From positions 1 to 50,834 of the forward strand of contig NZ_MLJJ01000028.1 of the NCBI RefSeq assembly GCF_002095575.1: 50,834 nucleotides of DNA. The letters are read 5' to 3'. Positions within the stretch are counted from its first letter, which is position 1; each line of letters opens with the position of its first letter. This stretch comes from Pantoea septica (GTDB lineage Bacteria; Pseudomonadota; Gammaproteobacteria; Enterobacterales; Enterobacteriaceae). A program made the position numbers and the translations under genes. This document shows positions 27,872 to 37,600 of this stretch, one piece after another. The notes beneath the pieces were generated by a model. That model ran no database searches and was not told the origin of the DNA. It was given only the letters and a program-made list of their open reading frames with translations.

Positions 27872-28316
27872 GAAAACGCTTTATGCCCTGTTATTGGTTG
27901 CCGTGGTGATTTTCGGTTATTGTCTTTGGTTATCGTTGCGTCCAGTAGAAATTATTGCAGTACATCAAGATGGCAATTATAGTGATGTCCTGGTAAAAAA
28001 CTTCCCGCTCACTGATAGAAAAAAAACAAGCTGGTGGCTGAAAAACAAGGACATGTTGAAGGAAAAATATAATATCCCGCAACCTAAAAAAGACGGTAAT
28101 TTTACTGTGATTTTCTGGCTATTCGGTGATGGTTACAAAGAAACTGATGGCTATGATAGGTTATGCTTTGAGGATATGCCGCCACCGAAAAATTGCATTG
28201 ATAAAAATAGAGTTTTTTCAGCAAATCACAGCAGAAACATGGGGGTATCGTTTATTGTCATTGGGGGAATTTATCGTTTGAAGGAAAACGGAGATATCGT
28301 AAGGGTTAAGCTCTGA
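27855..28316 (+). CDS. DUF943 family membrane-anchored protein, copy 5
   Basis: A 153-aa DUF943 protein with a membrane segment at about residues 8-25, LRPVEIIAVHQ, NFPLTDRKKTSWWLKNKDM, FGDGYKETDGYDRLCFEDMP and NCIDKNRVFSA. It has no full DUF3289 partner left. Translation probably relied on the upstream gene, so its present expression is uncertain. The sequence differs from the other copies mainly in the middle and the tail. Confidence 0.83.
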   Translation: MIAKIKKTLYALLLVAVVIFGYCLWLSLRPVEIIAVHQDGNYSDVLVKNFPLTDRKKTSWWLKNKDMLKEKYNIPQPKKDGNFTVIFWLFGDGYKETDGYDRLCFEDMPPPKNCIDKNRVFSANHSRNMGVSFIVIGGIYRLKENGDIVRVKL

Positions 28317-28399
28317 ATAAAACTCGTTTTTCTTGCGTAGTTGCCCCCACCCTGCCCGTAATGTAGAAAAATTCCGTCGAGGCTATCTCGACGGAGAGA

Positions 28400-28737
28400 A
28401 AAGCGGCAACGCCTTACCGCCTGCCTCAACTCCTTTCAGTAAAATTACACACCTATAATTTTGGACCTGATGTTAACCCACTTCCAGGCGGACTCGCGCA
28501 TACGCGTGTTTTGCCATGCCAAAATGTTGAGAGTTGTTGAGGTGCAAGGAGCACGTAGCAAAATGTACAATCCGTGCAATACCGGGGAAGGTGAGTTTCT
28601 ATCTTGCCAATTTTCGGACGGCATCCGATTACGATGTGCAAAAACACGTAGCAAAACGTAGCCCCCGAACTTTTCCAGCACGATCCCACATAGCGAAAAA
28701 ACGCAGTTTTACCCGGTAAACAGTGAAGTATGGACAG
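28400..28737. repeat. 337-bp island-end repeat, copy 2
   Basis: Near-identical partner of 11931-12266. Preceded by CCGTCGAGGCTATCTCGACGG (28375-28395), a 7-bp stem hairpin. Followed after about 60 bp by the third att-like repeat. Confidence 0.85.
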
Positions 28738-28800
28738 CTGGTAGTGATAACCTGGAAAGTTAAATTGCTTTATATTATGAATTAGTCCACTACCTGATGA

Positions 28801-28903
28801 GTTCAATTCCCGCCAGCCAAAATTCTTTAAAGATGATTACCAGAGTCATCTGTAGAAGTCCTGGAAGCCCGCGCGGCGCAAGCCCTGCGGGCTTTTTTGT
28901 GTC
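28801..28903 (+). repeat. Island boundary repeat 3 (degenerate att, tmRNA-like 3' end)
   Basis: GTTCAATTCCCGCCAGC resembles the tmRNA T-arm/acceptor end. It is followed by CAAAATTCT and a diverged copy of the ssrA downstream sequence, with the AGCCCGCG..TGCGGGCT hairpin and T-run. CTCCACCA is partly deleted relative to ssrA. I read it as the distal island boundary. Confidence 0.75.
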
Positions 28904-29144
28904 TGTAGCTCTTCATGCATAGCTATTTCTCTGCCCCAGGTTTTACTTCTAATCACCTCGCAGGTGCGTTTTTCATCACCATTCAGATTGAAACAGTCCC
29001 CTCAGGGAGTGAACTCAAGTCCTTATCCATAGCGCTTCCACAATGACAATCAACACCTCGTTAAATGTCGTCTTCAGACAAGCAGCTAACGTATAATGCT
29101 CAAAATCCTTACCCTTTTAACAAAAAATAAGACTTCACAATGGT
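28904..29144. other. Intergenic region after the island
   Basis: About 240 bp with no reading frame I can support. It contains a possible -10 (TATAAT at 29092-29097) for the acetyltransferase gene. Confidence 0.4.
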
Positions 29145-29753
29145 ATGCTGATGAAAGCTCAAACGGACAAAAGCCTTCTGCTACTAAAGGAATGTTTGCA
29201 GAAAGAAGTGATGATGAACGCTAAGTCGTTCTCCTGGCCAAGAGTCATTCACAAAGCCATCAAATGCCCCAGGCGACGCTACTATTTCTGGTGGCGAATC
29301 GCCTCCTACTGGTATCAGAACAAAACAGGCTTCTTGAAGCAGGCCGCGCTGCGAATCAACCGGAAGCTGACTTTAAAATACGGAACAGAGATTGAACTCG
29401 GCGCGAGGATAATGCCCGGCCTTGTAATTTCGCATCATCAAGGGATCGTCATTAACGGCTCTGCCGTGATTGGGCATTCGTTTCGTATCAGGCAGAACAC
29501 CACGATTGGAATAACAGGCAGTAATCCTTCTAAACTGCCGATTTCAATCAGAATAGGCAATAACGTTAGCATTGGTGCTAATAGCTGCATTATCGCTGAC
29601 CAGATTATTATTGGAGATAACGTGGTGATTGGGGCTATGTCATTTATTAATAAAGACCTGCCTGATAATAGTAATGTGATAACGGAGAAGACGCTGAGGA
29701 TTACTGTTAGAGAAACAGAACCGCAGGATTTAAAGAGTGTAAGTGATAGTTAG
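29145..29753 (+). CDS. Serine acetyltransferase-like hexapeptide-repeat acyltransferase
   Basis: A 202-aa left-handed beta-helix acyltransferase of the CysE/SAT-like group. A helical N-terminus (about residues 1-70, with RRRYYFWWRIASYWYQNK) precedes hexapeptide repeats (GLVISHHQGIVINGSAVIG, IGNNVSIGANSCI, IGDNVVIGAMSFI). The SHHQGIVI His lies where the SAT catalytic His is found. It is shorter than housekeeping CysE (273 aa), so it is more like capsule, polysaccharide or secondary serine/sugar O-acetyltransferases. ATGs at 29145, 29151 and 29211 are all possible; homologous-looking sequence before the third favours the longer forms. Confidence 0.75.
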   Translation: MLMKAQTDKSLLLLKECLQKEVMMNAKSFSWPRVIHKAIKCPRRRYYFWWRIASYWYQNKTGFLKQAALRINRKLTLKYGTEIELGARIMPGLVISHHQGIVINGSAVIGHSFRIRQNTTIGITGSNPSKLPISIRIGNNVSIGANSCIIADQIIIGDNVVIGAMSFINKDLPDNSNVITEKTLRITVRETEPQDLKSVSDS

Positions 29754-29796
29754 GTTGGTTCATCCGAAAAGCTCTGGTGGTAGGGCGCTGTCGGTT

Positions 29797-30290
29797 CAGT
29801 AATGCTTCTGAGCGGCTTTACAGCAGTCCATCGCCGTCAGCATCGCGTTGTACTTCGCCCACTCTTCTTCGACGCGCCTTCGCCCGTCACGCCGCCCGCC
29901 AGCCCGGCCGCCAGCGTACCCAGCGCGCTTATCGTCTGGCGCTGCTCTTCCGTCAGGTCCTTGCGGTCCACGCCCGGATACATCTGCTGCGCAATATACT
30001 CGCCCATCGCCGCGCCCGAGGCGCCCGCCAGCGCACTGTTGCCCGCCGCGTAAGCCGTTACCGCGCCCACCACTGCGTGGGCCATCAGGTTCGCCTCGAC
30101 GTTCACCACCTCTTTGCCGTTCGCATCCTTCGTGGTGGTTATGTCGTGGATGACCTCCGCCAGGTAAGGCGCCGCCGCCTGCGCCAGAACGCCGCACGTC
30201 AGGCCCTATACCGCCGCCAGCTGCGCGATATTGACGGACTGCGTCGCCTGCTCCACACTCCCGAGACACCTCCTTTGTTAGCCTTAACGC
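29797..30290 (-). pseudogene. Orphan cdiA fragment (pre-toxin region)
   Basis: The minus-strand frame reads VEQATQSVNIAQLAAV-stop-GLTCGVLAQAAA, then VVNVEANLMAHAVVGAVTAY and DLTEEQRQTISALGTLAAGL. These are typical sequences just before the VENN region of CdiA proteins. An in-frame TAG interrupts it. After GGVTGE the frame changes to unrelated sequence ending in WAKYNAMLTAMDCCKAA, perhaps the end of a displaced toxin module. There is no start codon. It is a relic of a second or older cdiA C-terminus downstream of the main locus. Confidence 0.7.
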
Positions 30291-30375
30291 CACACTCTTT
30301 AAGATGAAGCATGTGAGTAGTCATTTCCAGGCTGAAGTTTCTGGATAAGACTATTTTACCTAACATTAGAAAAGC

Positions 30376-30697
30376 TTATTTTCTGCTATAATAAACTTTC
30401 TCAACAATATTATTGCTATTAAACTTTAAACCAAGCACAACTTTCTCATCTAAAAAAACAGGAAAGAGAAAATAAACCCTCCTGTCTTTTATATCAGAAA
30501 AATAAACCCAGTTATCACCTTCATTATAGTCCAGAGGTGTAGTTGGTCGGCCAATTAATATTAAGACATCTCTTTTTGTAGATTGCCCAACCACAATCTT
30601 TTTTTGATTTGCTTTTCTGAAAAACTTGACACTGCCCCTTCTTTTGTCCGATCAATATCCCCAGCACAAGCAGTTAACATCAAAAAAAATGAAACAT
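30376..30697 (-). pseudogene. BamE-like (SmpA/OmlA) lipoprotein gene, reads as frameshifted
   Basis: The C-terminal 70 residues (VVGQSTKRDVLILIGRPTTP to KVYYSRK) look like a BamE/SmpA domain. Upstream, another frame encodes a lipobox (LMLTACAG) and DIDRTKEGAVSSFSEKQIKK. The two join if one base is added to the seven-base run at 30599-30605. An ATG at 30697 with Shine-Dalgarno AGGAAAG joins the lipobox frame if one base is added to the eight-base run at 30682-30689. So it is either a decayed lipoprotein gene or one with two homopolymer errors. It follows another lipoprotein gene. Confidence 0.6.
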
Positions 30698-30725
30698 GCC
30701 AATACTTTCCTGGGAGTTATAAAAA

Positions 30726-31211
30726 TCACTTCAATCTTTCCACCGGTTCTTCGACATAGACATCGTTTACCTTATCGTATTTCATACGCGAACCATATAA
30801 AATACAATAACCAGAACGATCAGAGAAATTTATCCTGAATTCGTATATTTCATTTGCTTGTGGAAGGAAAGCATAAGAAATGCCACACCTGGCAAAGTAA
30901 TAACCTATGCTTGTTGGAATTCCCGCATGCAACTTCGTCTCAAAATAAGTTTCTTTATATCTATCAGGAAAGCTTTGATATTTTGGCAACCCAATATCAG
31001 TACTTGATTTAAATACCACAACTTTACTATTGTCTACATTAGCCTCTTTCTCACCATTTTGTGAAATGGTAAACCCAACGGGATTTCCTATCAGCCTTAT
31101 TTTTGCAATATTTTTATCGTTATCTGATGGTGGTATATAGGGTACTTGCCCCCACCTACCTGCACAACCGGTTAAAATTAAAGAAAAAGCGATTACTGCT
31201 GCAAACTTCAT
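30726..31211 (-). CDS. Putative lipoprotein of unknown function
   Basis: A 161-aa protein with a lipoprotein signal peptide; lipobox LILTGC places the lipidated Cys at residue 16. No domain that I recognise. The mature part is rich in Tyr/Ser with several Cys. GGAGG precedes the ATG by 5 nt. It lies between an orphan cdiA fragment and the CDI locus and is AT-rich like the toxin end of cdiA, so it may belong to displaced CDI cargo. That link is inference. Confidence 0.75.
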   Translation of the reverse strand: MKFAAVIAFSLILTGCAGRWGQVPYIPPSDNDKNIAKIRLIGNPVGFTISQNGEKEANVDNSKVVVFKSSTDIGLPKYQSFPDRYKETYFETKLHAGIPTSIGYYFARCGISYAFLPQANEIYEFRINFSDRSGYCILYGSRMKYDKVNDVYVEEPVERLK

Positions 31212-31438
31212 AAAACCTCCATTTTATAATAAAAACCCATTATTTTTATGCGATTACTAAACAACACTTATAATACAGCGTAATATGCTAAATTTTTTTA
31301 CATTGTACTCGTGGATTAACAGAATAGCTTCCCAGATTTATATTAATCTTCTTGGTATGCACACATCCCCCTGTCTGCCCTGCTGTTCATTAGCCAGATT
31401 CTTCGCCACATTTGCAATGGCCGTAATTAATTAAAGTC
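31212..31438. other. AT-rich intergenic region near the CDI locus end
   Basis: No intact gene. The minus strand near 31375-31430 reads TAIANVAKNLANEQQG, which could be a tiny remnant of another CdiA C-terminal module, at low certainty. A -10-like TATAAT occurs at 31268-31273 on the plus strand (minus-strand ATTATA). Confidence 0.35.
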
Positions 31439-31668
31439 CTAACGAATATCAAAAAACCAAAACACAAATCCTGTCGGAACACCCAGTAAGCTAATCTTTA
31501 ATACTATGGCTATTTCATTCATTCCGAAAGGGAATGGCTGATTAAAATCCCGAAGTAACCAACCTCGCAAAAGATAAGAAAACGCCCCAATAAAAACCAA
31601 AGCTATACATGTATAAAGGCACAAAAAAACAACACTCCTATTGATTTGCGATGTTCATTTTTCTTCAT
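31439..31668 (-). pseudogene. cdiI: Probable CdiI immunity protein gene, reads as frameshifted at a T7 run
   Basis: GGAGGT and an ATG at 31668, overlapping the end of cdiA, open a frame MKKNEHRKSIGVLFF that soon stops. The main downstream frame (IALVFIGAFSYLL to VFWFFDIR) has no ATG or GTG start. Adding one T to the T7 run (31623-31629, minus strand) fuses them into a 76-aa protein with two or three membrane segments. Position after cdiA and membrane nature fit an immunity protein against a membrane-active toxin. Loss of immunity beside an intact toxin would be harmful, so a sequencing error or slippage-based decoding is likely. Confidence 0.65.
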
Positions 31669-34600
31669 TTTTACCTCCAGATAAGGTTTTATTCAAAACA
31701 TCTCCGGTTGCACCTGAAACATAAGTATCCCCTAAATTTCCCATTATTGATGGTATTTGACTTTGCGGTACTGGTTTAGTTATTGTCCATACGCCTGTGG
31801 GCACCCATTCATACTGTTTCGAGGTAGGGTTAAATATTTTATCCATTGGCACTTTGATAACGTTACCTGCCGCATAACCAGCTGATGCACCAGCCTTGCT
31901 CAGCAGTGCTGCCATAAAAGGATCGTCACCGCTGATTTCAGCCTGATAATACCCACCTGCCGCGTTCCACGCCATTGTGGGGTTATAACCTTTGCCTGCC
32001 GTGATGGCACCAATGAGGCTTGTACCAATCATGTCTGATAATTTTACTTCACCCGTTGTTCCGTATTGGATACCTGCCCCCAACCCGGCCCCCACACCTA
32101 CCGCAATAAGCTGCTCTTTAGTATTATTAACGGCGTTAGTCAATATTGCTCTCCCTCCCATGACTATGGTTGGCCAGGAAGTCGGATCCATAACCACAGC
32201 CATAACACGATCTCCTGAACTGATATTATCCTTAAGGAATTTAAGGTCTGCTCCATTAAGATAATTCACTAGTGCTGCTGCAGACGGATCTTTCAGTTTT
32301 TCGCTTAGACGAAACTGGCTGGGGTTTTCATCCCGGGCGACATTGGTATCGGCCTGTATCAACTCCTCCCATGTCACACAAGTAATGCCCCCGCCAGTAC
32401 AGGTAGCTTTAAGCTCTTGACTGTTTTTGTTACTAATTTCAATGTATTTCTCCGCAGCCTTACTACAGTCGCCGCCTGTCTTTTTACAGTCCAGCATTTC
32501 TTTCTCAAGCTGACGAGCCTCATCTTCATGCAATTGATTATTCTCAACCGCATTCCTCCCCGCCTGCGCCCCGGCCACCACATCCGCCGTGCCGTCTCCG
32601 GCCACGCCGCCCGCCAGACCCTGCACCGCCGCCGTCGCCGCCTGCATGCCTTTTTGCAGCGCGCTTCCTGTTCCGAACGGCGCCATCGCCGTGTTGTACG
32701 CCTCCTCCGCTATCTGGTCGGCGGTTGGGTTCAGATTGCCTTTCCCGGCCAGCGCCTCTTTTGCTGCCTGAAGCGCAGCCGGGTCACGCTTCGCCTTCTC
32801 GCCCGCTATCTGCCCCTCCGTCCGGGCGATATCCGCCGCCTGGTTGCCGATTTCCCCAATCAGCTGCGCCTCCTGCAGCCGGTTCTGCTCACGCTCCTTG
32901 TCGAATATCGGCGAGAGCGTCTGGTTGGCGTGCTCCACGTCCCGGCTCAGCCCGCTCACGTCCTGCGTCTGATTATCCCGGTCGCGGATAACTATCGCGC
33001 CCTCGCTCACCGCCGCCTTCGTCGTTGAGCTGTCGCTGCCGCTGTGGTTCGCCCCTACCAGCAGCCCGTTCGCCATGTTCCCGGCAAACTGACCGGCGAT
33101 GCTGCCGCCCGTGCTGATGCCCGCGCTCTGGTGCTCCACCTTATAGTCCGCGTGGTTCTCGATGTCGCTGAACCCCAGCGTCCCCGTCTCCAGCCGGTTT
33201 TTATCCGCCGCCGCGGTGGAGCCGATTACCGCCCCGTCCAGCTGCGTGTGCGCCCCGACGCTGACGTCAAAGCCGCCCCTGCCCGCGAAGATGCCGGTCT
33301 GCTCCTCCACGCTCTGCCAGGTGCTGTGCATCCTGTCGCGCGAGGCGTTGACGCTGGCCGAGCCGGTCATTGAGCCGAAGGTAAAGCTGCCGCCCGCGCT
33401 GGCGCTCTGCTGCTTCGAGTCGTAGCGGTCGCTGTCCTGCTCGCTTGCCAGCGTCAGGTTGCGGCCCACCTCCGCCTTCACCTTCTCGCCGCTCACCTGC
33501 GCGCCCTGAAGAGTGGTGTCGCGCCCGCTCGCCATCGTTACCTGGCTGCCCGCGCTCACCTGAGTCTCGGTGTGGGTGACGCCGCTGCCCTGCTCGCTGC
33601 CTTTGCCCTTGTTGACGCTGGCGGAGACGCTGATGCCCATGCCGCCCTGGCCCGCGCCGATGCCCACGCCAAGGCTGCCGCCGTGGCTCTCGTTTTTCCC
33701 CTCCAGCGAGGAGGTATTCGCGGCCGACAGCAGGTTCAGGTCCCGGTTGGCCGACAGCAGCACATCCTTGCCGGCCTGCAGCTGGCTGCCCTGCACCGTC
33801 AGGTCGCCGTCGGCGCCTTTCACGCCGCTGCCGCGCGCCACCACGCTCAAATTGTCCCCCGCCGTCAGGTTGCTGCCCTGGGCGGTGCGCTGCTCGCTGC
33901 GCTGCATGGAGGTAGAGGACTGGCTGCCGTAAGAGAGGCTGACCCCGATGGCGTTGTTGTTCTCCGGGCTGTCGCCCTGCGCCGCCGCCAGGCGCGCGGC
34001 CTGCGTCGCCTGCACGCCGCTGAGCGCGGCTTTGGTGCCCTGTAGCGCCGCCAGCCGTCCGCTGTCGGCGGACTTCGCCTCCTGCACCGTCTGCGCCGCC
34101 GTATTGAGCGCGCTGCCCACCGTGCCGGAGAGCGCCAGCGTCAGGCCGGAGGTTTTCTGCTCCACCTTGTGGGTCTGGCTGCTCTGGTTCTCCGCCGCGG
34201 TGACGCTGACGTCGCGCCCGTCCAGCGTCAGATTTTTGCCGGCGATAAGTTCGGAGCCGTTCACGTCCAGACGGTTGCCCGCCTCCAGCGTCACGTTGCC
34301 GTTCACGCTGCCGACGGTGCTGCCCTGGTTCGTCACATCCTGCGCCGTGTCGGTGGTTTTCAGGCTCTGCGTGCCGTAACTGAAACCGATGCCGCCGGTG
34401 CCCGACAGCCCGCTCTTTTTCTCCTGCGCCAGATGCTGTTCGCTGTTGCGCTCCGTCGCGCCCGCCACGCTGAGGTCGTTGCCCGCCTGCAGCGCGACGT
34501 CGCGCGTGCCCGCGATCTGGCTGCCCTGCACGCGCAGGTCGTTGCCTGCCGCAACCGTGACGCTGTCGCCGCTCAGCGCGCTGCCCTGCGCCGTCTGGCG

Positions 34601-37600
34601 CGCAATCTGATCGCGCGTGGTGGTGGTGCTCTTCGACAGCCAGCCGCTGCTGCCGGTCACCTTATGCCGCTCGTCCAGATCCTGGGTGTTCTCACCATTC
34701 GTCAGCGTAACATCCTGTCCGGCGGTCAGCGCCAGCGCGAGGTCGGCCGACAGGGTGGCGGCGCGCGCCTTAAGATCGTTGCCTGCCAGCAGCGAGACGT
34801 CGCCTTTGCCCACCACTTCGCTGCCGATCTCCTGCGTATTGCCCTGCTTCAGACTGTTGTCGCCGTCCCAGACGATATCGTCGCGGCTTGCGGTGGTGAC
34901 GGTATTAAGGCTGAGGTCGCGGCCCGCATGAAGCACCGTCTGGCTCGACTTGCCGCTGTTGACCACCTGCGCCGCCGTCAGGTTGATATCGCGTCCCGCC
35001 TGCAGGATCAGCCTGCCGCCGTCGCCCTGCACGTACATGCCCGCCACGCTGTCGACGGTGGTGCGCGCAAAGCTGTTGTCGCCGCTGCGGCTCTCAACGC
35101 TGCGCGTGGTGCTGATGGCGTTGATATCCCGTCCGGCGCTGGCCAGCAGCGCGTCGGTGCCCTGGATCACGCCGCCGATGTTGTTGATATCGGTGCGGGC
35201 GGCGAGATCGACGCTGGCGCCCTTGATGGTGCCCGCCAGGTTAGTGATGTTGTCGGCGCTCAGCTTCACCACTTCGCGTCCGGCCAGCGTGCCGCTGTTG
35301 AACAGGCCGCCGCCCAGGTTCAGGTTGAGGTTGCGGCCCGCAATCAGCGCGCCGCTGCCGTCGACATCGCCAGGCTGAACGCGCGCGTAAACCTGCGGCA
35401 CCAGCACCGTCTGGGTGGAACCATCCGGCAGCCTGACCTGCGCGTTCACCAGCCAGACGATATCTTTGGTCAGCAGCGCCATCTGCTGCGGCGTCAGCGC
35501 CACGCCGAGCGTCAGGTGGTATTCCTGACTGAAGTCGATGGCGTTGTTCATCAGCGCCTTGTACTGATCTTCGTCGTTGCTGTAGCCGTCCAGATAGCGC
35601 TGCCCCGTCAGGTTGATCACCTGTTCCCGGATCAGACGCTGCTCGTAGTAGCCGTCGCCCAGGCGCTTCAGGACGTTGTCGCTGTTCTGCGTCAGCCTCT
35701 CCTGCATATAGTCGCTGCTCAGCCACTGCTTCTCCTGGGTAAAGCGCGGATCGGTCTCCACCAGGTATTTGCCGCCGGGCGACGGATTGGTTTTGAACAG
35801 GCTGTTGTCCGGCAGGCGCGTATCCGGCCCGACGATGCGCATCACGCGCGCCGCTTCGCCCTGCTGCGGCGCGAGGCTGCTGGCGACTTCGAAACGCTGC
35901 CCCGGCTTCAGGGCGGCGGCGGCGATAGCGGGCAGCGCGCCGGTATCGACCGCCTGCCAGTCAGGCGCAAGCGCGCTGCCCGCCACGGCGGCGCTGACGC
36001 CGCCGCTATGGCCGATCGCCGCGTCGGTGCCCTGCGCGCTCTGCGGCGCCAGCGAGACTGGCGTGCCGCTAATGTCGCCGTGATCGACCAGCTGGCCTGG
36101 CTTCAGCGCAATCGTCTCAATCACCTCCGGCGGCGTATAGGCTGACTGTTTTTTGCCCTGGCTGTCGCCGCCTTTATGGCGGATGCGGTAGTAGCTGGTG
36201 ACTTTACCGTCGTCGTTGGTGATGCGCTGGCCCGCCACTTCGACGTTATCAAGCTCGCCCGCATTCATCGTCAGCGTGTTGCCCGCTATGATTTGGCTCT
36301 TATCGTTGAACACCTTATCGGCGTTCACCGTCATATTGCCGCCCGCGACGATCTTCGCCGGATCGCTTTCGGCGATCTGCGTCTCCTGCACCGTGCGGGT
36401 GTAGTCATACTGGGTAAAACGGTCGTGGTTGCTGCCGGTTTTGCCGGGCGTGTTAAGGTTCCGCAGCGAGTCGGCGGAGTTGCGATCGACAAACACGCCT
36501 GGCTCGCCCGCTTTCCAGCGCACAGTGTCGCCCGAATGCTGATACTCGGTGATCGCCTCAGTGGAAACGGTCGCCAGCTCGGTGCTGAAATGGTCGTTGA
36601 CGTTATTGATCTGCCCGGCGTCGATCTGCATATCGCCCGCCGACTCGATGGTGGCGCTGTGGTTGTTAAGGGTGTCGGCCTTGCCGGTCGCCAGCCCGCT
36701 GCCGTCCAGCTGCCCGCCCAGCGCCATATCCCCCGCGCTGTAGATCAGGCCGTGATCGCGGTTGTTCAGCGTTTGGACGCCGATATCGACCCGCTCGCGC
36801 CCCGCCAGCGTGGCGGCGGTGCCGTTTTCCGCCAGGTTATTGAAGGTGCCGGCCTGCACGCCGACCGTATCGCCGTAAATCCGGCCGCTGCCGATGTTGG
36901 TTAAGGTGCCGGCTTTGAGTAGCGTCTGCTTGCCGTCGATCAGGCCGTAGTTGGTGAGCTGCCCGTTAAGGGTCAGCCAGTCCTGCCCGGCATTGATCTC
37001 GCCGCTGGCGGCGTTCAGCAGATTGCTGGCGCGCAGATCCAGCTTGCCGCCCGCCAGCAGTTTGCCGCTGTTGACGACGTCGCCCGGCGTGGTGAAGTTG
37101 AAGCTGCCGTTGGCGATCATCTCGCCGCTGTTGTTCAGGCTCTGCTGGCTGACCAGCGTGATATCGCCGCGGGAGAGGATCTGGCCATCGCCCCCGATGC
37201 GATCGGCACGGATCGTCAGCGATCGGCCCGCCTTGACGCCGCCCGCGCTGTTGGTCAGCGCCAGGCCGTCGCCCTGCAGCAAAAGATCCTCTCCGGCAGA
37301 GAGTTCGCCCTGGCTGTTGTCGACGCTGCCCCGGCTGTTGATGGCCAGCTGCCGGTCGGCCAGCAGCGTGCCGCGCTGGTTGGCGATGCTGTCGCTGGTG
37401 ACGTTGAGGTTTGCCGCTTCGATGCCCTGCTGCGCGCCCTGGGTATCCTGATTATCGAGCTGCAGCGCGTTGATCACGGCGGTCGCGCCGCTGCGGATAA
37501 GGCCAGCGGCGTTATCAATAACGCCCTGCGCACTCGACAGCAGCAGATCGCCGACGCTCTGGATTTGCCCGCCGCGGTTATCCAGATGCGCGGTGGTGAG

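Noticed and set aside
28375..28395. Hairpin CCGTCGAGGCTATCTCGACGG as a terminator of DUF943 copy 5
   Set aside because: Good stem but no T-run follows; it may simply be a repeat joint (GGCTATCTCGACG also occurs near 9041).
29796..30293. 165-codon minus-strand frame rich in Gly/Arg
   Set aside because: Out-of-frame reading of the orphan cdiA fragment; the other frame shows real CdiA sequence.
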